Shown here: piece after piece, positions 55,301 through 64,000 of the stretch
Layout of the letters: each line of letters starts with the position of its first letter
Numbering within the stretch: the first letter of the stretch is position 1
Source: Gliomastix tumulicola
Taxonomy: Eukaryota > Ascomycota > Sordariomycetes > Hypocreales > Bionectriaceae
DNA: 64,000 nt
Assembly: GCA_001599755.1 (NCBI GenBank)
Contig: BCHX01000001.1
Coordinates: forward strand, 1,364,001-1,428,000
Direction: 5' to 3'
Program-made: the position numbers and the translations under genes
The notes under the pieces: model-generated
What the model was told of the DNA's origin: nothing
What the model saw: the letters and a program-made list of their open reading frames with translations, nothing else
Database searches by the model: none

Positions 55301-56331
55301 AACGGCAACCTCCGCAAAGCGTAACCACACCCGCCTCCTCTCAGTCTGCTAGTCAGACGCAGCAGCAGCAGCAGGGGCAGCAGCAGGTCCAGTCAAAGCC
55401 ACAGTCACCGGCCCTCCCCGCTGCACAAGCGAATACGCAGACGCAGCAACCCGCAGTCAATCGTACCATGACCCCTGGACAGAGTGCCTCACCCACTCTC
55501 ACACGGCCGGCAACTCACGTGGCCGCCCAGAGTCCGACGACCGCAGCTGCCCAAAGACCTCCAGCCGCTTCCTCTCAAGGTCAGCGGCATAATACGACCC
55601 AGCCCTCCCAGCCTGCTCGGCCAGTGAACGGTCTGTATCTGCCTGCTCCTGCCCAGCAGTCACCACAGCCGGCAAAATCTCCGGCTCCGCTGGCACTGCC
55701 AAAGCCCGCTCCCCCGCGGCCAGCTCAGACTCCTCAAGCGGCACCTGCGCAGATGCAGCCGGGCCAGCAGCCTCAAGCAAGTCCACACGTACAGGCTCAC
55801 ACGGCCCAGTCACCGCATCTTCCAGCACAGACAGCTCAGCACCAGTCGCCTCAGACCCAGGCGTCTCCCACGCCGCCGCCTCACGCACAGAGGCCGCCGA
55901 CGCCGGCAGCACAACAACCAGCACAGGCCCAGCCGTCGCAAGGACAAGCAATCCAACGCCAGTCTCCTCAGACTCAAGCAAGCCCGGTGCAGGCAGTGCA
56001 GGCAACTCCGGCTCCGCAGCAGTCACACCAGGCCCAGAAGTCTCCAGCACAGGCTACACAGCCCCATCCAGCGCCAGCTCAACCCCCTCAAGCTCAGGAG
56101 CATCACCCTTCTACGACCAACCACACGTCTCCCCCGCAGCCAGCCCAGCAGCAGCAGCAGCAGCAGCAGTCCCCTCCCCAACCTCAGGCACCACCAGCCC
56201 CCAAGGTCGAGCCCACCAATACCGATGACAGCGAGATGTCACCTGAGGCCAGGTTACTCCAGGGGCTTCGGGATGTCATTGCAGGAGCCTCCTCCTTTGA
56301 CGGTTCCACCGGCAGCACTCTCCCCCAGTAA
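52308..56331 (+). CDS. TBF1: Tbf1-like TRFH/Myb telobox-type DNA-binding protein
   Basis: Five exons by my model: 52308-52356, 52473-52930, 52995-53559, 53615-54178 and 54239-56331, giving 1242 aa (1262 if the last, stop-free 60-nt intron is retained). Introns have GT..AG ends and clear branches, including a perfect TACTAAC in intron 2. Exons 2-4 hold a helical region (TISTLVIATHQPLDDFIPKF, LQLANIAQLGAWIMDG, AREQLSLASHIADKLGIVIP) consistent with the TRF-homology dimerisation domain. A Myb/SANT domain follows at about 625-685: RRPWSQEEEKALMAGLD, GPHWSQIL, DRTQVQLKDKARNLKLFFLK, with VQLKDKARN matching the telobox VDLKDKWRN-like consensus. The last 500 residues are Gln/Pro/Ala-rich. Tbf1 relatives bind TTAGGG repeats at telomeres, subtelomeres or snoRNA promoters; binding here is inferred. 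Confidence 0.85.
54179..54238 (+). other. probable in-frame 60-nt intron in the Tbf1-like gene
   Basis: GTGAGT donor, GGCTAAC branch site, and AAG (or GAG three bases earlier) acceptor. Length is 60 nt, without stop codons, so splicing and retention both keep frame. Its translation is unlike the surrounding Gln-rich sequence, which favours an intron. Confidence 0.6.
54880..56220 (+). repeat. Gln/Pro-rich low-complexity coding region
   Basis: Imperfect CAG/CAA/CCT-rich sequence encoding the Gln/Pro/Ala-rich tail of the Tbf1-like protein, with pure CAG runs near 55360-55375 and 56148-56168. Prion-like or activation-domain-like composition. Confidence 0.85.
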
Positions 56332-57382
56332 TCATGTCTGTCAATCAATGGGGTACACTCTACTTTTTTTCTGCTTTCAACGGCGCATGTGGTGTAGGGG
56401 GAGCTTCTGGTTACGAGGGCTGGTACGATAAATGCACATTGACACTCATCTTCACAATTTCTCGGGCGCTTTATTTTGAAGCGCGGCATATAAAAAGTAC
56501 ATATATATATTATCTATCTTATATCAGGGGGTTCAGGCGAATTCATGGTTCAACGAGGAAAAGAAAAAACGATACCACGGGTACGGCGAAATGAGAAAAA
56601 GGGGGAGGGGGCAGACACATCTGAATATCATCTTTTCACGACCTTTTTTTTGCTCGAAAGCTCTCCAGGACTTGGAGGAGGCAGGGAGGTCTGGGGACAT
56701 AGCTATGGATAGTTGCCTGGTACGCTTCTGCGGCTTCGCACGAGCGGCGTAAATTGACAAGCGATACATACGATGATGAAATACCAAGGGGCAGTTTGGA
56801 CATTGCTGTCTTGTTTAGATATGTCCGTGACCTACCTCCTCTCGGACTTGACACTTGCCGCGGCTTCTTGCATATCCTAGCGAGACTGTTCTACCTTGAC
56901 GCAAGCATAACCACTCGTGTGCCGCGAGTAGGAGAACTACGGGTGCTCGTACATCACAGTGAACCGTCGCACCCCCTTTACTGAAAGCCTCCCCGACGCC
57001 TTTCCCCCCCTCCCCGGCGGACCAATGATCGGGACGCATCGGCCGGAGGAAACGGCCCTCCATCCCCGCGTGACACAAGCTTTTCCCGGAGACGTCCATC
57101 AGTCGGCGGTTTGCTCGCGCCCGGGGAGGTGGATGCTGTGTAGCATTCCCCCGTCTCCATCGACGTGCCGCGACGAAGCGAGAGAAGTGGATGAGCGAGG
57201 GCTTCCTTCTGATGGGAAAAGGGGGTGGGGAGGGGGGGAGGAGGATACTTGGGGGATACAGAGCAAGCAAGTCTAGCTTGCAGTAGCACAAACAGTGCTA
57301 TAAAACGCCTGCTTCTCACCTGTGCTAGACAAATTCTCCTCTTCTCATTCTTCATACTTTCTTCAGACACGTCTTTGACAAG
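56332..57382. other. intergenic between the Tbf1-like gene and the Cys/His-repeat gene
   Basis: 1.05 kb, no gene. A TATATATA stretch near 56500, runs of G near 57222-57243, and a consensus TATA box close to the next start (see separate entry). Confidence 0.4.
57299..57305 (+). promoter_or_regulatory. TATA box of the Cys/His-repeat gene
   Basis: TATAAAA lies 84 bases before the start ATG at 57383, with a pyrimidine-rich stretch between. Position and perfect consensus suit a core promoter with a short leader; such TATA promoters are often inducible. Confidence 0.5.
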
Positions 57383-59124
57383 ATGGTCGGAAGAAATAAC
57401 ATCTCGATGGACTTCTATTCCATCCTCGCCCAGGCAGCATCAGGTCACCGTCCGCATCGCGGCTTCGGCGTCAGACCACCAGCCTACGCCACGCTCCCCG
57501 AGACCAACATGAGGTGCCAGGCGCGCGGTACGTACTGCAACAACTCTGGCGTCATCCTATCCGACGACGGCGTCGACCGGATGTCGGTGCACTGCACGTT
57601 CCATGCGTGCCGGAGGGTTGAGAGGGGACAGCTGTGCCGGGTGGCCAAGGTGCCGAGCAGCGAGTCCTATTGCAACGAGCGTGCGTTGTCTTGTCTTGTT
57701 CCGTTTGCCTGGGATGAGTTGCAGTGCTGACGGTGGGATAGATATGAGATGTGTTGCTGTGGACATGGGCGGCGGTCGGTGCTTCTTCGACGTGAAGAAT
57801 GGCAACGCTGGTCGATACAGCTACTGTGACGCACTCCGTACGTTCTCCCAACGACATCGAGGTACTGACTCGCTAAAAACTGACGACGGGCCTTCTAGAC
57901 CTGTGCAAGGCCAGAGACTGCAACACCCAGCGTTACCGATCCGACGACGGCGAAGACCACGACTACTGTTCCGACCACCGTTGCGGAAGCGACGGCTGCC
58001 ACAGACAGCGCAAGGACCGCGGCCCCTTCTGCTCCGAGCACATATGCGAGGCCGACGGCTGCTACAACGAAGCCCGCCACAGCACCGGCGGCGGCGGTTC
58101 AGGTTCCTCCCAGCAGGTCTGCGACCGCCACCGCCGCTGCCGCGTCGCCCGCTGCGGACGCGTCTGCGACGTCTGGGAGGACGGCCAGGTGGCGCCGCAC
58201 TGCGCCTCGCACTGCTGCCAGAGCCGCGGCTGCGAGAACGAGAAGCGCAGCGGCGCGCGGTACTGCGCGAGCCACGGGTGTGCCCGGGATGGCTGCAGCC
58301 GGTCTCGGGTCAGGGGCGCGTCGTTCTGCGAGGAGCACAAGTGCGCGAGGGGCACGTGCCAGGACCGGCGTCGCGGTGGCGGACGGTTCTGCCCGGCGCA
58401 TACATGCTCAAAGTCCGGGTGTGAGTCGGAGGCTATCTCGGACCGCTTCTGCTCGCGTCACGGGCAAGGGAACGAGTATCAACAACGGTACGGCGGCGTC
58501 GAGCAGAGGGGGGACTGGCCCAGCTGGCCTGTCCGTCGGCTCTGTCCTTATCGTAAGTGATGATACAATGCCCGAGGAGAGTCAAGACGTCGGCGGCCTC
58601 TAACGAAGCTCCATCCAGGCCACCCCGACCTGTGCCGGATCCTAGACTGTATCGAGCACAGCAGCCGAGCGCTGGGCAACCACCTCCCCGCCGCCGCCCA
58701 CACGACGGCGGCCGACGACCTCACCAACTTCACCGAGTGCGACTACCGCCCCTGCGACGACCTCTGCCGCCGCGGCCACGTCTTCTGCCGCCGGCACAAG
58801 TGCGAGATCGGCAGCTGCCTCCGCCTCAAGTCCGGGCTCGCCGCGCACGACAGCCGCGAGCCGACGACGGCCGTGTCCTCGCGCTTCTGCACCCAGCACG
58901 GGTGCGACGTCCCGCGCTGCTCCAACCAGGCCGTCGGCAACCGGACCTACTGCGGCGACCACACGTGCCGCGACGGCGGCTGCGAGCGCCAGACGCGCCC
59001 CGGGTCGGTCTACTGCGACTTCTGCGGGCGGGGCAGTCCCGGCGGGTGGGAGGACGTGTACTGGCCGGCGTATTCGCCTGCGTCGACGGGCTGGCCTGTG
59101 TGGCCGCAGTTCCGACGCTCCTAG
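57383..59124 (+). CDS. hypothetical Cys/His tandem-module protein (CxxHxC / Cx4C repeats)
   Basis: Four exons, 57383-57680, 57742-57837, 57899-58552 and 58619-59124, giving 517 aa. Introns are 61, 61 and 66 nt, all phase 1. I do not recognise the family. After about 45 N-terminal residues the protein is almost entirely repeats of one unit: C-x4-C, 10-25 variable residues, then [YF]-C-x2-H-x and the Cys that starts the next unit (for example YCSDHRCGSDGC, FCEEHKCARGTC, YCGDHTCRDGGC). I count ten exact CxxHxC junctions and about five variants (CNEHMRC, CDALHLC, CDRHRRC and others). Two His fall in codons split by introns 1 and 2. No signal peptide is evident, and the tail is Trp/Pro-rich. Regular Cys/His spacing suggests zinc-binding knuckles or a disulphide ladder; with no signal peptide, metal binding is the better guess. 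Confidence 0.8.
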
Positions 59125-60953
59125 GGGGGTTGTTTTTTTGCGCGCGGAAAAGGCAGTGAGAGCGGCACAGGAGCTCGCTTGGGTGTGATTGCTGCAGGTG
59201 ATGGGATGCGTCGGGCCGGAGCAGATGGTCCTGGACGACGAGGCAGCGAGGCTGTGCAGGGCGAGACTGGGCGGCGGTGCATCATGCAGATTGTCAGCGG
59301 ATAGAACGGCTGCTGGATGACTGGCGGCTTTCCATAGCGATAGAACGGATCAGAACTGTAGTCAGATAGATGAACAGGCTCCCATATTCCTCATCAAGCA
59401 GCGTGAGGGTCTAGTGCATAACTAAGGACCCTTGAACGAGAACGAGACCCTGGCTGAGCCGCCGGATGATGCTCCGTAATAGTCAATAGACGCGCGTGTA
59501 AGCAGGACGGCGGATGGACTAGTCAGTGGCGAACATGACCATCTGCGCGGCGTGAGGTGCATGTTCTTGGCAGGGCTGAATGTCGAGACGAGCAAGGCCT
59601 AACGGTGGAAGAAGAGGAAGATGGTGTGGCCTCGAGGACAGGGAGGGTGATGCGGTGAGTGCGGGTACAGTGCGGGGGAGCCTCGATGGTGGTCGCCATT
59701 AACACGTATTGGTGAATAATGGCAGAGATTGTGATAGCGCATGCCCGCTGCACAGTGCGGCTCCCCATCACGTTCGGGCATCAACTGACTTCTCCACTTG
59801 CTTGCACTTCCACCTGCACCTCCTTCCACTTCCCGCTTCCACTTCGACTCGCCTGCAAACCTGATTCGCTTCCTCCAACTCCAGCTTTGCGCAGATCTCG
59901 TTCCCGTTTTCGTGCCTGTGCCTGTTCCTGCAGCTTCCGCTTCCCGGACGAACGCTCTAGCTGCATTTCCGCTGACCAGTCGCCAGCTTTCCATCCCTCA
60001 TCCCCCCCATCCCGTTCCCAAACTACGATCGATAATCGTTGACATGCATCAGACTAGCCCATCCTTGGGCCCCTGCGAGAGAAAGTGAGAGAGAGAGAGA
60101 GAGAAACCGTCCAGTCATTTTTCCAGTTTGCGCATTTCGCACCTGGTCGCATCTCTTCCCCCGCTTCCCAAAACCGCGTCTGTTCGCTCGCTGTGCGCGT
60201 GCCGTGACCCAATGAGACATGGGCCATGCTCCTCAGCCTCGTGGCCCCGTCCCTCATCACGGCGTGCTTTGACTCTTCAGCCTGCTGCTCCCGCCCGGGC
60301 TACTCATGTGTACCCGGCCCTGAGACTAGGACTGCTGCCCTTTTTTCCCTTGGTATACCTTGCCTTCGTGCGGTGGTTTTCCCCCCTTCCAGGCAACCTT
60401 GAAAGGAAAGGGGGGGGAAAAGGGGACATGGCATTGCCCTTTTCCCACAGCCACACTGATTATAATGAAGGACGATCAGTTGGTCCCTCTTTTCCGCCTT
60501 GGATTAGTCCAGTTGCGAGTGTCGCGTGCTGCGCGGCCGTGTCTTTGACTCCTTTCCCGCGCCGGCGTATACATACACTTTGCCTTTGCTCATGAGCGAA
60601 AATGGAGGTCACCTGCAGCCTTTCGGGTCCCCTTCAGAAGGCAGTTCTGCCGCCTTCAGAGGTCACAGTCTCCAACGAGGCCAGGCCGTCCTAGGACCGT
60701 GGTAACTCTTTTAATACTGGTCGTCCCCGTGCGAAGTGACTGTCTTGCTTTTCCTAACATGCTCTCTCTCTTTTCTATCTGGAACTAGCTCGCTTGCTTG
60801 CTCGCTCACTTCTGCTATACATCGTCAGTCTTTCCCATAACTAAGTACAAGCATCGGGGAAAGAAACACCTCTTTTAAGGAAGCCATACCCAAACCGCCA
60901 CGGTGGGTGCCCACGAAAGCCGTCCCATCGTCGAGACAACAACAGACGTCGAC
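59125..60953. other. 1.8 kb gene-free region upstream of the coiled-coil gene
   Basis: No supported coding region. A (GA)n run at 60084-60105, a G-run near 60400-60418, and CT-rich sequence with GCTTGCTC repeats near 60785-60805 suggest a long promoter and 5' leader. Confidence 0.35.
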
Positions 60954-61670
60954 ATGTCTCGCCGGTTCTACATCGAGACGTCGGCCTCGGGCCACCAGCA
61001 GTTCGTCAAGCTGAAGCGCTCCCGCTCGTATCACGACAACCACCACCATCACCACCACCACCGTCGCCGTCACAGCCACCACCCCGAAGAGCACCACGAC
61101 GTTCACCACCACCACCCTCACTACGACTCGGACCACTACCTCATCCGCAAGGACGAGTGGGACATCCTCAAGGAGCGCGACCGCATCCTCACCGACAACA
61201 ACAAGATCCTCACGACCGAGAACCAGGACCTCCGCGCCGCCCTCGCCGACGCCCAGGCCGAGGCCCACCGCCTCGCGCACATGGTCGTCCCGGACCTGCA
61301 GTGCCAGGTCGCCGCCCTGCAGTCCGACAACGCGGGTCTCCGCCGCTCCCTCGACACGGCCACCGAGCACGCCGAGAAGCACCACCGCGAGGTCGACCGG
61401 CTGCAGTCGCGGGTCGAGAAGCTGGAGCGCGAGGGCAGGGACCTGCGCGACGTCAACGCCGACCTGCGCTCGCGCATCAAGGCGCTCAAGGACCAGCTCG
61501 ACGGGAGCTGCAACCGGCGCGTCGCGGACCTGACGCGCGAGGTGCACTACTGGAAGGACCAGGCAAGGCACTGGAAGTGCAGGTTCGAGGACCTGGCCGA
61601 CAGGCTCGATTTCCGAACGCAGAGGGTTGATCCGTTTGACGACATACTCAAGAGGCGCACCGTCGTCTGA
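60954..61670 (+). CDS. hypothetical His-rich coiled-coil protein
   Basis: 238 aa from the ATG at 60954. The frame stays open 17 codons further upstream but only to a GTG, so the ATG is used. The start MSRRFYIETSASGHQQFVKLKRSRSY is followed by a His-rich stretch (about residues 25-62, including seven His in a row). From about 65 to 215 the protein is strongly helical with heptad-like Leu/Ile and many charged residues (DEWDILKERDRIL, NQDLRAALADAQAE, VEKLEREGRDLRDVNADLRSRIKALKDQL), typical of a long coiled coil. The end is FRTQRVDPFDDILKRR. Similar short SRRFYIE-type coiled-coil proteins occur in Sordariomycetes without assigned function, as far as I recall. No catalytic motif. Confidence 0.78.
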   Translation: MSRRFYIETSASGHQQFVKLKRSRSYHDNHHHHHHHRRRHSHHPEEHHDVHHHHPHYDSDHYLIRKDEWDILKERDRILTDNNKILTTENQDLRAALADAQAEAHRLAHMVVPDLQCQVAALQSDNAGLRRSLDTATEHAEKHHREVDRLQSRVEKLEREGRDLRDVNADLRSRIKALKDQLDGSCNRRVADLTREVHYWKDQARHWKCRFEDLADRLDFRTQRVDPFDDILKRRTVV

Positions 61671-64000
61671 GACTGACGACTCCCCCCCCCCCCCCCCCCC
61701 TTTTTTTTTCTTTCTTTTCTTCGCTTGATTTTATCCTTTCACTGCGACGTCGAGTTAGTTTGGGATGAACCCGACATCGGCAAGACGCCTACTCAATGCG
61801 CTTGGTCTTCTTTGTTACGCCTCTTACGACGCCTCATGATTTTTTCACATGTTTTATTTGTTTCACCTGTCCGCGTTCTGGGACATTATACCCCATTCGA
61901 TATTGGTACGTTTCGTCATTTGATTGGATAGTCAGACATTGGATGGCTAACGCGTGAGGGTGTCAGATTTTCATTACTGTCTGTTTCTGACATGGAATCT
62001 GGGTCCGGCCAGGACGCAATATTGTGCCTGCTATAGAGGGAATTTTTTTTTTCATGTAACCGGGCTTCCGTCGAGTTAGTACGAGCCTTTGGGGATCTGG
62101 TTGTTCTACATTCCTTCGGAGGATAGTTACACTTATGCGAGCACAATCCATCAACTATCCAGAAATCGCGCGCTCCCTTAGCCGTATTATGTTGCCCTGT
62201 CCTTTTTGGGACGGTGCCGCGAAGCCCGTTGTAATCGTTGACATCAGGCATTAGGTAGAATGCTCCGAGAATAGCAACTATCAAACACCATGGTATTAGT
62301 ACGTACTCCGAGCCTGGCATCTCACGCTGATCCCTGTCCACACCATCTTACTCGAGAGAGGCAGTACAACATCCTGGGGCCTTTTTCAGCTGGCCAAGGA
62401 TAAAGCGCGAGTGAGAAACGAATGATGGAGGGTGACCCAGCCTCGGAAAAGGGGGAGGGGGGCAAGGCCTACTCGCTCTCAACTCATGGTGACCGCCATG
62501 AAGAGGTGGCAGCACTGACGGATCCCGTCCCAGGCCACACTGACCAAGCCGGAGCGCCAGGACCAATCACTCCTCCTAATACGTCAGCCGACTGTAAACG
62601 GAGGGTGGTGAGCACAGACAAATTGCACCATTCAACGGGCTCAGATTTGATCTCGTCTGCCACATAGGGTGTGGTCGCACCGACAGCCCACGAGACTCAG
62701 GCGATTTCTGCGTTGGAGCTCAGTCAAGCCATATCCTCACCGAATTTGACCACACCTGTGCGACCTCGATGGGCGGCATCAATCTGCCCGGTAATGATAT
62801 CAACCAATATTGGGCCGTTGGGAATTTGTCATTCTGTTTCATGTGCATATCAACTGATGCCTATTCTGCCTGCCCCTCGTGCGAGAAGGACTGATTGGGG
62901 TTAGTAATGGTCTTTCATAATTGGCATTTCTTTCGGGCGCGCGCGTCTACCGGTAAGTGGCATGTTGACATCCCATTAGTGTGTGGAGGTATTATTTCCC
63001 CGATGAAAATGTAAAAACAGGGATGCCCGTCGCCGGCTTGGGGGCGACGCGGGACGTGCTGTTCACGATGAGGAGTGACAACGACACTGGACGACGTGCA
63101 TATGCTCATCGACACTTCAGATGGGGAAAACGGGACCCCCCCTGTAGAGTCGTGTGTGAACTTCTGGCTCGGCAGGCGATACGTCTCCCTGAGTCCCGTC
63201 TCGATGGTACCATCCAGGGTTTCCACCAGCTCCCCGCGCTGCCCGGTTACATCATTCCGGCGGGCAGGCAGACATGGGCGAACCACACATGGACGCGCCC
63301 GCCGGTGAGTCGCTCCAACCATCGAGAACATATCGGGACTCGGTCTAGGGAGGAGAGGGGAGGCAAGGGTCAAACCGGGTAAAGACCTTTTGGAGGCGAT
63401 AGGTCACGAAACCACCTCGGGATTGTGATTTGAGGGGGGGGGCAAGGGGCTTCAGGCAAGACAGGCAAGACAGGCAAAGAGGAAGATGCTGCTAGGATGT
63501 CTCGAAGGGGCCAACCGTCAACAAGACCCTCGGCATCGCTCGTGCCAAAGAAGCTGGTGAAAATGGTCTCAGTTGCCTGGGCGCCGGGACAACCTCCCGC
63601 GCGTCGATAACTGCTGGCCAGAATCGCCAGGCGGCACGCTGAGCACAGGCACTACACGTTAAGCTTGCCCATCTAGCCCGAGGCTAAGCCATCTGCCCTG
63701 TGGGCTTGTGGGTAAAAACGGCCTCGGGGCGAGGCGCGTCTTCCCGATTGCCAGAGTTAGAGTGGTCGCATGGGCTTGGGGTAGTTGCATGGGCACGACC
63801 CTTGCACACCCGCTTCTTGACGCTGGCGCAATTTTTCCAGTAATTTTTTTTTCTCTGCTCCCTGGGTGTGCCCCTCAGTCGCGCGCTCCAGTGCTCAACG
63901 TAGACAAACAGGAAGTGTCGCCGGAGGGACTGTCGCGGAACGCCGCAGCCGTAGAGCACGCGCAAGGGAGGCGTGTGCGCACACGCCGCCCGCGCATAGG
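61671..64000. other. 2.3 kb gene-free right end of window
   Basis: Starts with a 19-base C-run (61682-61700) followed by 9 T, just 11 bases after the stop codon of the coiled-coil gene. A three-copy 9-10-bp repeat (CAGGCAAGA) sits at 63453-63479. Longer frames on both strands have no recognisable similarity. A gene could begin beyond the window edge. Confidence 0.35.
61682..61709 (+). repeat. C19-T9 homopolymer tract
   Basis: Nineteen C followed by nine T immediately 3' of a coding region; prone to sequencing and replication slippage, so its length may be unreliable. Confidence 0.95.

Noticed and set aside
60903..60953. GTG start for the coiled-coil protein
   Set aside because: Nuclear fungal genes normally start at ATG; an in-frame ATG at 60954 is available.
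62915..63373. 152-codon minus-strand frame near the right edge
   Set aside because: No recognisable family and overlapped by equally long plus-strand frames; not distinguishable from chance.
1..64000. tRNA, rRNA, CRISPR, transposon or viral elements
   Set aside because: I looked for B-box-like GGTTCGA motifs, 5S-like segments, terminal repeats, and transposase or reverse-transcriptase motifs on both strands and saw none convincing; a tRNAscan-SE and RepeatMasker run would settle it.

Overview
This is a gene-dense piece of a filamentous ascomycete nuclear genome (Pezizomycotina, most likely a Sordariomycete). The evidence is a velvet-family VeA gene, a GPI-type GH72 glucanosyltransferase, many short introns (about 55-116 nt, one of 176 nt) with GTNNGN donors and CTAAC/CTGAC branch sites, GC-rich coding sequence, and single- or few-exon genes on both strands. 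I do not name a species. I see no transposon, rRNA, tRNA, CRISPR or viral sequence.

Layout. 0.5-10.5 kb: veA (+), a low-complexity orphan gene (+), and a large Mga2/Spt23-type ER-membrane transcription factor (-). 13.6-17.6 kb: RNase H1 (-) and TAD3 (-), followed by a 4.1 kb gene-free stretch. 21.7-31.6 kb is the housekeeping core: 6-phosphofructo-2-kinase/fructose-2,6-bisphosphatase (+), SOF1 (-), RPB3 (+), mitochondrial dicarboxylate carrier DIC1 (-), and mitochondrial Phe-tRNA synthetase MSF1 (+). SOF1/RPB3 and DIC1/MSF1 are divergent pairs. 33.6-40.9 kb: calcipressin (+), an mpaB/rubber-oxygenase-family membrane protein (-), RRG9 (+), and a membrane-anchored short-chain dehydrogenase (+). 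44.4-50 kb: a kinase-fold protein with degenerate catalytic motifs (+) and a GH72 glucanosyltransferase (+). 50.2-61.7 kb: a Cys-cluster single-pass membrane protein (-) divergent from a Tbf1-like TRFH/Myb factor (+), then a Cys/His-repeat protein (+) and a coiled-coil protein (+). The last 2.3 kb shows no gene.

The genes do not form one pathway. Several serve mitochondria (DIC1, MSF1, RRG9, probably one RNase H1 isoform) or gene expression (RPB3, SOF1, TAD3, TBF1-like). VeA, calcipressin and the Mga2-like factor are regulators of development, calcium signalling and lipid desaturation. Gene models were built by hand by joining reading frames at consensus splice sites; all joins preserve frame and family motifs.

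The most interesting items are: (1) a 517-residue protein made of about fifteen CxxHxC / Cx4C modules, whose three introns are all phase 1 and fall at the CxxH end of a module; (2) a 5-nt micro-exon in DIC1 that supplies the invariant Lys of the carrier signature; (3) two stop-free, exactly 60-nt in-frame introns, one ending precisely at the membrane anchor of the Mga2-like factor; (4) a likely pseudokinase; (5) a Cys-cluster membrane protein of unknown role.
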